A program made the position numbers and the translations under genes. From Rhodeus uyekii (lineage: Eukaryota; Chordata; Actinopteri; Cypriniformes; Acheilognathidae): a stretch of DNA of 64,000 nucleotides. The notes beneath the pieces were generated by a model. The model saw only the letters and a list, made by a program, of their open reading frames with translations, was not told the DNA's origin and did not search any database. The DNA lies in the NCBI GenBank assembly GCA_037043235.1, contig JAWRVZ010000051.1, forward strand, positions 1,990,001 through 2,054,000, in the 5' to 3' direction. This document shows positions 42,542-56,388 of the stretch, piece by piece (within the stretch, counting starts at the first letter, position 1; each line of letters starts with the position of its first letter).

Positions 42542-43620
42542 TACGGTTAGAACTGCCAAACACTTAGCATGCAAGAAACTTTTTTTTCTCACTTTCTTTG
42601 GCATAAAAAAAGCTTTTTTTAATTCATGAAGTTCAATTTAAACAAATGCAGTACCTATTAAACAGTACACGATTTCAGACTCAGCGAGTGTGTGAGCATT
42701 GATGGTTGTCACAGTGCTTTTCGGGACTTTTTAGGGAGAAAACATTTCAGTGACTGACAGGATATTGAGACAGCAATTCCAGTTCCCTGAACAGTGCCCT
42801 GAATACTGAACTGGGAAGCTGATTGAGTCGCACCCAGTGTTTCATTCCTGCCGTTAGAAGCTCTGCTTGCTGTAGAGATCCCAAATTCATATACTATAAA
42901 TCTGTTCGATTAAATACTGTAATCGAAATTAGAATTAGAGTCCGAAATCATAGTATGTTGAAATGAGTACGTCAAGATTCATGCATTCTCTAATGGCTAA
43001 TATTTCCCACAACCCATTGCTCATTTGATTAGATCAACATTCAAAAATCAAAAGTATTAAACTGCAAACATGGCGGATGCACGAGTCCAATGGTTAGATA
43101 AATAGAGGTTTAGAAAAAAAGGTTTGAGGGATTAATAATCCGTATCTAATCTGACGAGAAGGTATTTGTTCAATGTTATCCACGTTATATTTCATCAGTA
43201 ATAGCATTGTGAACTTTTGTAAAGATACGTTTAGTCATTAACTTTTAAATGCATCATTATGCAAATAAAGAGTTCTCCAGACTCCAGATTCTTGCAGATC
43301 ATCACTCCAAAACATTAGGAAATTATATTAAGTTGAATGTGGAGGATATTAACTGTGATAAGATGATTGAAAGGGCAGTTCATACGGTGAAGGGATGCAC
43401 GTGACTAAAGGTGTGTTCACACCATGATATGATGAAATTATAGTAATTTCGAGGAACTTCAGCATGCATGTCCTTGTATTGCTTGTAGTTACAGCTTGCA
43501 GGATGGGTCTTCTCCTACTTGAACCACATGACCTCTGCAGATTTGATAGTGTCACTCCCAGTCCAAAGATGGGAAGAGCAAGACAGAGCTGTCAGTTAAA
43601 GATGCAATTGTGACAAAGTA
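42542..43620 (+). other. Intergenic, possible old MITE
   Basis: CCGAAATCATAGTATGTTGA near 42942 and a TGGCGGATGCACGAG stretch look like parts of a common fish repeat, but I cannot set its ends. No gene. Confidence 0.45.
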
Positions 43621-44075
43621 CAGTGGAACCCACTTATCTCGACCTCGGTTATCTCGCCAACTCTGTAATCTCGACGTTTTTGAAGTGGATCCGCCAAACT
43701 CCCTATTTTTCGTAGCATTTTCTTATCGGTTATGTCGATTCTTTTATGTCGCCAAACCCTGATATCTCGAGCACAAAAGAGCGACAAAGTCGCCACTCAA
43801 CATCAGTTATCTCGATCCCTTTGACTAATGATAGTACCGACTTCAGTGCGCTTGCGCTGAGTTCACGCTCACTGCAATGACGCTTCACTCACTCTTGAGG
43901 CGCAGTGCCGTGCAGCCGCAAAACCATAGTAACCGAATGTGCAAGACTTTCAGAACTGTGTCAGAGCGAAATGACTGTGTTATGAGCGAATGCGTTTATG
44001 TGTGTTGTGACTGTTTATGCTGTGAGCGAAATTGTGTTTGCAATGTTGGAGAATATTGGTGGTTTTTATCATATA

Positions 44076-44751
44076 CAGTAGAACCCCGACTTACGAAATT
44101 AATCCGTTCCGAGGTTGGCTTCGTAAGTCGATCTTTTCGTAAATCGGACAGGCTTTTACATGTAAATTGCCTAATCCGTTCCAAGCCCTACGAAAACACC
44201 ACATTTAACTTAATAATAAAGCTATGCTTGTTCAGTATGGTATGACAAGCACATCCCAGCTTCAAACTTCTCAATTATCTCCCTTTTCGTCTCCATGGAG
44301 AGCATCCTCTTCTTCCCTTTCACTTTCACTTTCATCGTGAAATGAAGTGGGAGATGAACGCCGCTACGCAGAGGCTGGTGGGTGCGATGCTGACCAATAG
44401 GAGAGCAGGATGCTGCAGCGAAAGCTAGCGTCAGAGTTGGGAGCAGTGTTGCCAGATTGGGTGGGTTCCCGGTGGGTTTTAAGCTGTAGTTGGGCTGGAC
44501 ATATTCAGTCCAATCTGGCAACACTGGCCGGGAGACGGCCAATGGGAGAGCGGGACGATTGGTGCGAGTTTCTGCGTCAGTGGCGCGCGAATTTCAAAAC
44601 AAAACTCGGAAATCGTCGTCTCGGTCGGCCGAGATTTCGTTTTTCGCATCTCGATCATTTTGTCGTTACTCCAGCGGAAAAAAACTTGAAATCTTTTATG
44701 GTATGTTGAACTTTTCGTACGTAGAGCGTTTCGTAAAGCGGGGTTCTACTG
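44076..44751 (-). mobile_element. pogo/Tigger-like element, nested inner
   Basis: Ends CAGTAGAACCCCGACTTACG and, inverted, AAAGCGGGGTTCTACTG, with TA on both flanks. Its 676 bp include a transposase start on the minus strand. Confidence 0.9.
44222..44335 (-). pseudogene. pogo-like transposase N-terminal fragment
   Basis: 37 residues from a Met at 44335: MKVKVKGKKRMLSMETKREI, then IEKFEAGM. This is the start of the CENP-B/pogo-type helix-turn-helix. It stops after TEQA, and the DDE domain is absent. The longer open frame that runs in from 44542 is upstream element sequence. Identified from family knowledge. Confidence 0.7.
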
Positions 44752-45288
44752 TACTGGTAAATCTTGTAACGACTGTCAGAGTGGTTGACGTCTGCCCAGA
44801 TGTTAAATGGGAATGAAAGAAAACTCGAGGCGATTAAACTGGTCACACAAGCTTTATAGATGGGTTTCGTACCAGCACACTCTTCTCAAACATGTAAGGA
44901 GTGTAAGTGCAAACCAGTTAAAAGAAAACACTCTGACAAACATCACAAATGAAAGAAGGAAAATAGAAACAGTAGATTATGCTGTATAACAGTCAGCGGT
45001 ACAGCGGCCATCTACTCTCCTCCCCGCACACGCACACACACCCAAACAGTGTGTACAACTACATACGCCGTCTTAAAGATATATTCCCAACATAAAGTTA
45101 CAATCTCTGCTGTTAGTTGGTGCACATATGCCTTTTGTTGTTAGCAAACATATACAGTGTATGTACATTTTTATAGCATGCCGATCGCTTCATCAAACAA
45201 ATCGCCATATTGGCTTTTATCTCGATCCTCGGTAATCTCAATGCTTTTTTGCAACCCCTGAGGCTGTCGACATAATCGGGTTCCACTG

Positions 45289-46164
45289 TAGTATGTCGTA
45301 AAGCTTGCCAACTATTCTCAAAAACATGTACTTTTTCTTCACAAAAAGAGCACATACTTTTAAGGTATGTATAAGTAGGTGAATTGGGATGCAGTATCCT
45401 TGTTTAGAGTGTGCATTAATTGTGCATTTTTTGCGCTACGTGATCATATAAAACAACATTTCTGAGACCTATGTTGTCAGGTTTTATTGCTGACTTGAAT
45501 TTAAATCGTTAACTCGCTGAACAGTTTTTGAGAATTTGATATTTCCCTATTCAAAGAGCTGTAGTTGTATGACTAAACAGTTGCCTGAGAGACATTTGAA
45601 AGATGGTTGCCAAGTGACTTTATTTCCCCTTTTCTTTTGATTTTTTCCCCACAAACCAGTTCAACATAAACTCCGCCCTGCAGCTATTTCTTATGATTTT
45701 ATTGGTCACGTCAATCTCACTGATTCTGAAACCTACCATCACTGTAACCTTAACCAATGAAATGAGCTGCAGGGTGGGATTTCTGCTGGAAATCTCACAG
45801 ATGACTTGCCTTGAAGGGACATTGGTTTTATCCTGCAATGTTTGTGATAAGGACGTTATTTGTGAATCAAATTGAATGGCTTGTGTAAATAGCTATTATT
45901 TTTCTAAGCGATTAGACTTTCAAATCCGACAGACATACAATGAAGGAGAGTTGATTTCTTAAGCCAGTGAGTTTTGCATGGGCAAGGACTATTTACACAA
46001 AATAGTCTTTTTTTTTTATGTCTGAGCTGTCACGACTTTATCAAATGTTGCATGTTGCAAACAAAAAACATTGGAGACCACTTACATGAAGGTTAAGTTG
46101 ATAAGGTAACTCAAATACTGTTGAAAAAGTGAAAACATGTGAAAATGAAAAACTTTTTCTAATT
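45289..46164 (+). other. Intergenic, nothing recognised
   Basis: No gene or element identified. The overlapping short frames at 45620-45875 lack any known domain. Confidence 0.55.
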
Positions 46165-46470
46165 GCAGTTTTCTATTAAAAGTTTTTCTATTCACCCAAC
46201 CATTAAAAAATTGAAAGAAATTAATTATTTTATTCAGCAATAATGTATTACGTTGATCGAAACTGACTGTAAAGACATTTATAATGTTACAAAAGATTTC
46301 TATTTCAAATAAATGCAGTTCTTTCAACTACAATTTTTTTTCTTTAGCACCAAATCAGCTTTGCCAACACATTTTTAAATATATCCAAATGGATTTTAAT
46401 AGTACAGTATTAATAATATTTCACAATATTGCTGCTTTTACTCTATTTGAATAGTAGCGTACAAATTTAT
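46165..46470 (-). mobile_element. Fragment of a common fish MITE-like repeat
   Basis: TTTTATTCAGCAATAATGTA, ACTGACTGTAAAGACATTTA and TTTCTATTTCAAATAAATGC place it in the family of 19709-20147, reverse orientation and decayed. Confidence 0.65.
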
Positions 46471-49400
46471 ATGAACAGATGGATAGAATAAGGAATTTCA
46501 GAATGTCTTAATTTTTTAAAACTATTTCCACTTTTAAACTACAGTATTTCAAATAATATGATTATTTGTTTTATGAACCCTAAGAATTTAAAGCAAATGG
46601 CACCGTTATTTAATGCGCAGCATTATAGGCTAGATTTGAACATATGTACATGCGATTTAGTTGTTCGTCTTGACAAATTCATTCACATTCATTTGCCGAT
46701 TAAATATTCATTGCAAATTTTCACCAATTATTTCATCATCATGTGTCTGACAGTGACCGTCAAACCAGAAGTGTTTGTCGGACACTCATCATGCTGATTC
46801 CCCCTCCTGAGAATAAAGTTGCACAAACCTGTTTTCAGATACCTTCAGTTTATAAAATGTAATTTTATGAAGTCAATGAAATTCAGTGCCCAGTGGCAGG
46901 AGGAGCTTTCTTGTTGAGACCAGGTGCGCAGGTTTGAATGTTTATTTCCGAAAGTTTCTCTCTGTCACACTCACTCAGGAGGAAGCACCTGCACAAACCT
47001 GGCCAGGGCTGCTATCCGCAGGGAGATTAAGAACAGAGCCTCCAGGAGATGAGGTAGAATAATGACATCTAGAGTTGAGGCATAGTGAGGAGACACAGGG
47101 GAGGCACTGCAAGTTTCCATCCAGGTGGCAAGATCCAGCGGATGTCTGAAATGTGCTGATTATTTCCCTGAATACTGAGCAGAGGCTGGAACCCAGAGCA
47201 CAGGATTAGGAGCAGTGCGGTTTCACCCCAACGCAACGAGGGCCCTCTGAAATAGAATGACAGCAATTTAATTGAAGCATGTAATTCTAGGTGGTTTAGG
47301 AGAAGCAACATCGTTATGCGCACTACAAGACTCGCTTCGTGATAGAAACAAAGCTATGCCTTTGTTTAAATGTGATGCTGCGTTCAAACAGGCCTCTCGT
47401 CCAAGAATGGGCCAATCAGTAATACTGTCCTCAATGTTTAGTTTTGAGTTTCTAGAATTTGCCATCATTTGCATCTGCTGAGGATCTCTTAAACGGAGGG
47501 ACAGCCATCCTCCGGTTTTCTTGTATTAGTTGTCACACAATAGTTTGGCAGATGGCAGCTTTTGAAAAGAGGGTCTGTGTACTTTGCATGGTTCGCCTGG
47601 AGTATTTTAGAGTTCTTTGCACTAAAAAAACATCACCTATTGTCACCTGGTTTGCTCGGCGCTCACCCAGAGATGTGAAATGATGGTTTCATAATTTCTG
47701 ATGCATGGTTTAAAATGTCAGGATTATGTCAACACAAGGAGAATCTGATTTGTACTTTTATTTTTTGTTTGCACAGGTAAAGTGTTTGCCTTTGCAGAAC
47801 TGTCTGCAACATTTCATGGTGTTCTAGATGGTTGCAAAAGAAATCGCCTCCGAGTTATATTCAGCTCTCATGTCCTTTTTTCAATGCAAGTCTCCATTGT
47901 AGAAGTAACACTTAAACTAGTATAATCGCTTGCCATCAATGCATCACACATCGGATCGCTTCGAGAAGTAATTGCACACCTCTTCTCAAAGAGCTTGTGA
48001 TTTGAGGTATCACTCAAGTTAAATGCTTTGGGGTTCAGAGGAGCGTTTAATCCCTAATCTTAAGTATGAACAAGAGTAATAGTAATGGTGAGGCTTGCCT
48101 TAACTCTTTAAATAATTATTTAAATAAACTTCAAAAGGAAAAAGTCAGTCAGTTTCAATGCTATGCTATTATTTAAACACTTTTTTCTAATTTTTATGTT
48201 TATGTGCAATGCTGTGCTAACAGGAAATATTCTGGCCAGGTTTTCTAAACGTTATGAACAAATGTTCTTCCAGTAATGCCAATAAAATTTTTATTCATAG
48301 CAAGTTGGGTTTTATTTGAATTTCATCTATGCTTATTCTTTTAGAGTTCCAGTTTCCTATAAGGTAAAAGCAAACATTTAGATATCAAACATATTTATTG
48401 TTTCTTTTTTCAAACCATTTCCTTGCTAGCTGAAACCCAAGAACAAAAATCAGAAACCTAAAAGAACTGATGAGGAATTGTTGCCTATTGTTAAAAACAA
48501 AAACTCGGCAAAAACCGCCAGGGTTAAAGGGACAAGGAAAGCCCTCAAAATGCAAGAAACAACTGTCTTTCTATTAATAAATCAAAACCTCCAGGACCAA
48601 CTTGCCGCAGGGAACCCCACACAAGACAGAAACATCTGAAGACGATCTGGCATGAACTCCCAACCCCAGGAGAATAAATAGGGAGCAAACAAGGCATGTA
48701 ATGAGAGGAGGACAGGTGGAACAAATCAGCTAATAATCAGGTAACAAGATGGGAGGGGTTAAGGCAATCAAATAAAGACACAAAATTACTGGAGCTAGAA
48801 TAATAAACTAGACTGATTAATATAAAACTAATTTTTTATTTTATTTCAAGCATTATTAAAGACATGTCAACAGGAATTGATATGCTGTATCAAAATTTTA
48901 ATTTCTGATTCCCGACCTTAGTTCATAGGTCTTTAATAATGATCTCAAAATGTTAGCACACAAACGTTATTTATACCTCATTCATGGAATGTATTTTATG
49001 TACACTGAATATATTGAGTTGGACATTCATATAACATCTACCACTACTTATCGACGTTACTACTTGTCTCAGCATTCAAAATGTAATGTTCCCTTAATGC
49101 TTATAAATATGATAATATAGAACTTCAGATTAAGAAAACAAAATTCAGAAAAAATGTTCCCATAACATAGTGGAAAAGTTATCAAATGTTCTTGGAACAT
49201 ATTTTGATATAGAACATATCTTGATTTCCGGCATAAATTTGCACATTGCATGTTTTAAATTATTTAAATGAAAGCAATACATGAGAAGCAAGCACACTTT
49301 ATTCAAGCATGAAAATAGTATGTAGTCAGTGATGAATGGTTAACAGGCCTATTCTCACAATCAGATATCTGACCAGTGCCATCATCTCTACGACTGATTA

Positions 49401-49699
49401 ATGATCCATTGTAGCGTAAGGCGCCAGCTCTCGTGTCTAACTAATGAATCAGATTGTTACTGAAGGCACTGGGTAAACAAATCTTAAGCGCCATGATTTT
49501 TTCCTTATCCGAGTGTACTGTGATTCCATTATTTCTCCCATGAAAATAAAACGCCTTGTGCTCAAATATAATACAGTAATTACACATCAATATTGTGCGT
49601 ATTTAACAAACCAGTGAATGAAATTATGTAAAATCATGTGAAAACTTTAAAATTTCTATAAATATAATGCAAAATATTGCAAATGCAATATTTAGCTTG
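46471..49699 (+). other. Intergenic, mostly unrecognised
   Basis: No gene supported. A purine-rich stretch at 48460-48795 (AACCTCCAGGACCAACTTGC, GACAGGTGGAACAAATCAGC) resembles the unclassified repeats at 3640 and 63690. The open frames at 46558-47683 have no domain I recognise. Confidence 0.55.
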
Positions 49700-49848
49700 T
49701 AGCTTTCCTGTAGCTCAATCAGTAGAGCATTGGTGCTTGCAACACCAAGGTCATGGGTTCGATCCTAAGGAAAGAAAGAACTGATTCAAGAACTGAATGT
49801 AAGTTGCTTTGGATAAAAGCGTCTACCAAATGCATAAATGTAAATGTA
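49700..49848 (+). mobile_element. tRNA-derived SINE, full length
   Basis: Best preserved copy: A-box-like TAGCTCAATCAGTAGAGCAT, B box GGTTCGATCC, linker AGAAAGAACTGATTC, tail GGATAAAAGCGTCTACC and ATAAATGTAAATG. Confidence 0.85.
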
Positions 49849-50194
49849 ATTGAGTTCATTCCCATTTGACCACTAGACACTGAACTTCATACAAACTGGA
49901 CTTTGTGTGTCATTGATATCAGAACATGAGGATGTGAATCCATCAAAAATCTCTACAATCTGTTAAGGTACAACTGTGGAAACTCAACTCAGACAGTGTA
50001 GAAAACGTTCACGCTCCCTCCAGTCAAACAGAGTATGCCTACCGTATTTACCCTTGTTAGCAGATAATTCTGATTATGTTCAAGATGGGCATATTCCTGC
50101 CGTAGCTCTCCTCTGTGAAAACCAATTGATGTTTTCAGACTGGGGAAAAAGTCATTGTCATCTGAAATGAGCAGTGTTGGTGTAACGAATACCA

Positions 50195-50475
50195 AGTCAA
50201 ATCAAGTCACCTTTATTTATTTTTATTGCGCTTTTTACAATAGAGGTTGTTTCAAAGCAGCTTTACAAAGATAACAGGAACATAATGCAGCAAAGTTTGC
50301 TTTGGCAAGAGCAGGCCAATCAATAATATTAATGAATATTAAGTGCCAAGTGTCCCCAACTAAACAAACCAGAGGCGACAGAGGCAAGGAACCCAAAACT
50401 TTATTAGGTGACAGAAAGGAGAGGGAAAAAAGCCTTGGGAGAAACCAGGGACCAGTTCTCCTCTGGCCAACAAAC
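50195..50475 (-). repeat. Common teleost dispersed repeat
   Basis: TCAAGTCACCTTTATTTATT, TTTCAAAGCAGCTTTACAAA, GGCAAGGAACCCAAAACTTT, then CCTTGGGAGAAACCAGGGAC and CCAGTTCTCCTCTGGCC. Its left part is the reverse complement of 8275-8401. Confidence 0.75.
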
Positions 50476-52384
50476 AAACAGTGCATCATTATGATATAGA
50501 GAGCATTTCAGGTCAGAACTCAGACTGAGATCGGGTTCTCAATCAAACTAGTAACGTGCATTGCATATTCAGTTCGCTTTTTTGATATAATGAATAAAGT
50601 AATACATTACAATCAGTATGCAAATTCAATCAAATGCAAATTACATTCACGTAGCACAAATACAGCCTAAAAAGTTACTTCAGATGAAATATTGTCACGG
50701 TAATAGTTTAAATTGTTGCTCACATAGTTGTCACAGTCCTGTCATCCCTTTCACCTGTTGTGTCAATCACTCTCTCGTTAGTCTCGTCACCTGTTCCCCA
50801 TTATCCTGTGTATATAAGCCCTCATGTGCACTCTCGTCTTTGTCAGATGTAAGTGATGTTAGCAGTGTGTGATTTTTGTATTTAAAGTTTTTTAGCTTTA
50901 AAGTCTAAAGATAAAGGATGGAGAATGATTTGTTGTGCAAACTTCATGTTAGTGAATGAGTCGGCTAACATATGCGCTGGTATTGATAAGTTCCTGCATG
51001 TATACGGCGAAAATAAATTACAAATGCGTACATCAGTGTGTTGATGGATAAGACATGTCAATGCTGATGGTGAGGAATTACAGCTGCAACATCTCATAAT
51101 GTAGTTCAATCTCTGTAGCATATCACTGAGAAACATCCTGCTCAAGTTGTCCTTTTTGTAATGAAAGTGTACAATATATATATATTTTGACAAACGCATC
51201 ACTGAATGTTATTTGCTGAAATAAATTGCTGTATGTTAGATTGTGTAGCACTTCCAGGGCTGATAAAACATCGTCTTATGCTCTGTGAATATTATTGGAG
51301 TCGTGAGCTTATTTTATCACAAAACTCAGATGACCCAGTTATGTATTTCCATATATTTTATAGAAAATGTGAGAAATGCCAGTGAAGCTTCAAGCATCAT
51401 GGAGAATGAACTTGACACCATTTTACTTCTCAGAAAATAACCTACTCAGACACATTGTCAGTGATTATAAATCGATTTACTTTAGTTGTTTTTGAGCACC
51501 ACTTTATCACTTTATTATGTGAGATCACATAGCAAAAAATTGCTTCTGCACCTTCAGAACTGAGATTCAAACACCTTTTCAGTGTTTCACCTTTTCTATT
51601 TAAGAACTGTGGGTGCATATGGTAGAGGATTTGAGACTGACAGTCTTTTCTGTTCTGTGTGATGCTTTTATTTTAGAGGACCGGAGAACAATACATAGGA
51701 CTTACACTTCTGTCTCCTGATGGACAGTCTGCTCTTCTTGGCTCTGGTCAGCACAGGAAATTCTTAGAAAGGTAAATACTGTGCACTAAAGCTTCCTTCA
51801 TCTCTGCAATCCCAGGTTGTATCAGGGAGAAAATATTTCATTAAACAAACTTTAGTTTTGCAGCAAAATGCCTGCTGTGAATCTCCACAACAGAGAATGG
51901 AGGCCAGCTGGGATTGAGTTCACTTAAACATGTATTGGTAAAACTTTGCAATGGTTTCATTTTGAGACAAGACATGCCTCATATTACATAGAGCCTTTAT
52001 ATCTTACATTGCACCGTCTACAGTGTGGAATTACAAGTGAATGGACAGTATGGAAGCGTTTTTGAAAGTCTCTTTTATGCTAGTAAAAATACTAATAGAA
52101 ATAAAACAGTAATATTGTAAAATATGATTGCAATTTAGTCTATTTTATTGAAGCCTAGCCTAGTGGACTATGCACTTGAAGACTCTGCAGTGCTATTTTA
52201 CATTTGATTACTTGTCTCTGATCTACTTTACCTGTGTCTAAGTATGCTAGATCTGCCTGAAAAACATTGCATTTGACTCTTTTGTTCTGTTATGTTTATT
52301 TGAACTATTGCTTGTAGTTTGATTATTTGTTCTTGTCTGTTTATTTGTATTGAATAATATTTTAAATTGATATTTAATTTCGGA

Positions 52385-52680
52385 TCAATTTCTCACTATT
52401 AACTAGTTGCTTACTAGCATGCATATTACTGGGATATTGACTATATGCCAGTGTCACGAAATCTAAGGCGATGATGAAGATTAGATCAAAGATATTTGAA
52501 TGAAAGCAAAAAGATGAGGTTAATAGTAACTGGAGTGTCTCTACAAATGTGTAGCTGTTATCGAGGCAAACGTGTGCGATGCAGAGAATAGCGAAGAGCA
52601 ACAGGATCCAACGGAAAACTCACTTAAGAAATGAAAACAAAAGTCTCACTCATGTGCAAAAACTCGGAACACGGAAAGAG

Positions 52681-52711
<31 letters not shown>

Positions 52712-53225
52712 GGGGGCAACATAACGTTAAAGACTGACAAAGACAAGGGAAACACGAGAGGGTTTTAAATACGAGACAAGATGGTAAACAGCTGACACGA
52801 CTAACAAGATAAGTGATTAACGAGACAGGTGAAAGAAGGGCATGGAAGGATACACAGACAGGACCTGGAAGTGAAAAACAAGACGAGACTGTGACAGTAG
52901 CTACACAAACAACAACTGATGAGTAAACAGGGAGTATGAGTGAATACTGTGTGTGTATTTATGTATAAGAATACACATACAGTGATGAAAAAATTACAAA
53001 CAACCGTCATGATTAGTGTCCATGGTAACAAATGAGTGGCGGGAGAAGCTGAAACACATGACTGAATGAAGACAAAATAAGAGTGACGGTGCGACAATTT
53101 GTAAAGCACACGTTAATGCTTTATTCTGCAGCCTTAATTCCGTCCCAATACCTAAATTGAACAACTTCCTTACTAACTACTAATAAGCAGTAAATAGTAG
53201 TCTTTTGAGGCTAAATTCATAGTAA
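52385..53225. repeat. Dispersed repeat interrupted by another repeat
   Basis: Left part TATTAACTAGTTGCTTACTA, GCATGCATATTACTGGGATA; right part from about 53098 (AATACCTAAATTGAACAACT). This matches the repeat at 17930-18720. About 640 bp between the two parts (52455-53097) is foreign to it, including TGTCACGAAATCT at the start, a (CA)n tract, and GACTGTGACAG near 52890. Confidence 0.65.
52688..52711 (+). repeat. (CA)n microsatellite
   Basis: Twelve CA units followed by CGGGGG. Confidence 0.9.
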
Positions 53226-54890
53226 ATATGTTGGACCATTTTATATATATTTATAGAAATAATTGCAAAAACGTCTAAATAGAGCCTCAATTGCGGATAA
53301 TTTTTCCTCTTCTCCTATATCTTTCTATATTATTGAGCCACTGTCAGACCATTGGGAACATGGACAGTATCACAGTTAATGTATCCTCATTTACTTTTCT
53401 AAATGAAACTTCAATAAAACAGAATGTTACAATCAAAAACAACGACTGCTTTTGTTACTGTTGTACATTACTGTTTCTGATAACAAAAATCCAGATTGAA
53501 AAGACACTCATTTAAGGCACGTAAAGATGTTTATTTTCAGCAGTGTTTCCAGTGCGTACATTCACTGCATGAGTGCCGGGGGCTGGAAGACAATTGCTAG
53601 TAAGATTAAATCTTCAAAGATGACCATGCTGAGCCGTATATCTATGTAAATGAGATTAAAGAGTGCACCCAAAAATAACAATTTCACCATGGTTACCTAT
53701 ATTCTTTAAAAAGAAATCTTTTCTTTTGTACTACAGAAGAAAGAAAGAAAGTCAAACTTGGAATAACAGAAGTGTAATTTGTGGGTGAACGATCCTTTTT
53801 ACAGCACTGCATGTGAACACAAATGCAATATTGACATGCATCTTTAATGCATGGGCAGAAGCGATCACCTGGTTTGGGATTTGTGAAGGACGTTTAGGAA
53901 ATTCAGTTTGCTTTCTTGATGCCTTGATCTAGGTTTAGAACTTCTAAAAACAGTTATTAACGTCATTAAATTGATCAAATATCAGTCAATAGCATTCGAA
54001 AAGAGATTTTAGTGTATGTGAGTGGTTGATATTTGTGTAGCTGATGTGTAGGCGTAATTTTGTTCAAGAATGATATAATATCATGAGCGAACTGTAATGA
54101 ATATATACCTGCTGGTGCCGTCTGTTAAAGTGGAAGTGAGAGGTTCATGCATCCATCAGCGGATTGAGCCATCTCCACGACTCAGAAATGCAGCCATGTA
54201 GATCAAATGATTAGGAGAGGTTAATGACCAGGAAAGATGTGCTTTGCTAACCTTCTATTTTTGCGTTACCGTTTTTGATATGCAGACAATTTTGTCTCTC
54301 CTGTCGGTTTCCGTGAGCTGTCCTCTACATAATTACTCGCTCTCTTTCTGCAATGTGCTTATTAACATTTTCTGATGAATGCCTTTCTGAAAGAGATAAA
54401 AGCTGATCTGTTTGTGTAGTCAGAGGAATGAGAACACTGTGTCGTGTTGAGAGAGTCATTTTGTTGTGAAAGTGGAGGTTCAAGGAACGGACATTTTCCT
54501 CCTTGCACTTTAAAGTTATACTATATACGTTTTTCATGGCCATTGTCACATGACTTTCTTAGTGGGGGTACAAAATCTTCTATACAGATTTAATATATTT
54601 TTTTGTTATGTACGCTGAAAATTGGCTGTTTCGGTTGAAGTTAAAATGATGAATTAATGCCACATACAAAATAGGACTGAAGAATAACTGGATAATGAAG
54701 TATTTGTTCTTTTTAAAAGGCTGAGTGATAACTTTCATTTAATTATTTAATTAATTAACACCTCGCTAGGTCAAACTAAATATTTAGGGGTTCAAGCATG
54801 AAACCGTGTTTTAATTGGAAGGATTATACTTATTACAATTCTTCAGATGGGAAACTGATCGTGCATTTACAATTGACTTGAAAATTGTCA

Positions 54891-55052
54891 TGTAGCTTTC
54901 CTGGAGCTCATACAGTGGAGAGTGGTGCTTGCAACACGAAAGTCAAGGGTTTGATTCCTAGGGAAAGCAAGATCTGGTTAGAATGTCAATGTGTTTCTTG
55001 AATACAAAATATGTCGCGTTGGATAAAAGTGTCTGATAAATGCATTAATGTA
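54891..55052 (+). mobile_element. tRNA-derived SINE, diverged
   Basis: CTTTCCTGGAGCTCA head, GGTTTGATTCCTAGGGAAAG, a linker, and TTGGATAAAAGTGTCTGATA tail. Confidence 0.75.
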
Positions 55053-55289
55053 TGTGTCTTTGTCCAAGGTACCATGATTGTCTTTGACAGAGGTGTCCAA
55101 TCTGAGTAAGTGAGATCTGAACAAATATGATGCACATGTTTATTTCTTGAATATCTGTATTCATCATTCATTGATTGAGCTCAAATTTCAGCTGCTAGTC
55201 CCCCGTAATTCAATAAAACACTTGACCATTTTCTGTCAATAGATCATGGGCTCTTATCTGTTCATGATAAGACTGGACCTTAAAGGCTT

Positions 55290-55308
55290 GTGTGTGTGTG
55301 TGTGTGTA
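55290..55308 (+). repeat. (TG)n microsatellite
   Basis: Nine TG units, at the same place as the longer tract in the intron 14 relative. Confidence 0.9.
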
Positions 55309-56388
55309 AACAAGATTAGATGGAATCAGAAGTAAAATCCTGGATTTCTTTTTCTCCAAACAGAATAGCAAGAAAAAATCATTAAGTATGTGTTTTCTGG
55401 GTTGTGAACTTTTTTTAAGTGCTGGTCAGTGTGTTTGTGGCTGAGTGGTTAAAACCAGAGCTGGTAACGTGGAAGCTTTCAGCTGTCACCAAGAGCACAG
55501 CACTTACCGTAACACCAGGTTGCTTCAGGAGATTTGTCCTCACAAAAGTGAATTGTCACTTTTTAGATAAAGTATAAGTAAATGAACATAGTATAGTAAA
55601 TTGATAAAAAAGTAGAGAATATAAAGGAAAAAATACTATTTCTGCATTGCAAACAAATGTAAGTTTTTAAAAATGTGTTATATTCACAAAATATGTTGGT
55701 GTAGCTTGCATAGCTAAATGAATTTATCTACATGATTGTAACTACATTGTATAACTTCTTCTCAGTTCGCTTTTCAGAGGGAAGTCAGTGTCGTAGTTTT
55801 AAAGAACGGTCTGAAAATGCCACTCCACTTGTCCTTTCTTCGGTATAGTGATGACAGACGGCAGATTGAAGCAAACGCACTTCCAAAATGGAACAAAAAG
55901 TGGAGCAAAAGTCCAGCTCTCACCCCGTATGGAAGTGGCGAGTTTTTGACTTCCACTCATTTTTTACCCTGTCTTAAGTTTAAAAGAAATATATAGGAGG
56001 GTTTTCTCACTAGTTTGCTAGAGTTTTGCACCCGGTTGCGCATGTGCGGTGACCCATGTGTCAGAAAAGGTCAAAGGTCAGATTGGCATCCCTGAACATC
56101 ATTTCATAATGAATTTCATAGTGAGGACGGATGATGGGCTGACGGCTACTTTGTTGATTCCATATGATTTACCCACACTACCTTTGCGAGTTTTTAGAGG
56201 ATGTTTAACATTTTCAAGTGTATACACATATCAAATGTGTTCACTTATTCTTGTACAGTATATCCAATCCCAAATAGGGTGGAAAGAGGAGAGAACAAAG
56301 AAGAGAGCAAAGATTTTGTCATATCTTTTAAAAAAACAAGTACTTTTGTAGTATTAATTATTCTCATTGACTTGATTAAATATTGTAC

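Larger units (their letters stand above)
43621..45288. mobile_element. pogo/Tigger-like element, outer
   Basis: Ends CAGTGGAACCCACTTATCTC and, inverted, CGGGTTCCACTG, with TA on both flanks. Repeated TTATCTCGA-type motifs lie inside each end. It is 1,668 bp and non-coding as far as I can see. It is split by the inner element 44076-44751. Confidence 0.88.

Noticed and set aside
49700..49790. tRNA gene
   Set aside because: The A and B boxes are present, but the sequence continues into a SINE linker and L2-type tail and lacks a clean cloverleaf. Five similar copies occur in the window.
51660..51775. Possible exon ending GAAAG|GTAAAT
   Set aside because: There is no recognisable protein in any frame. 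One donor-like motif is not enough.
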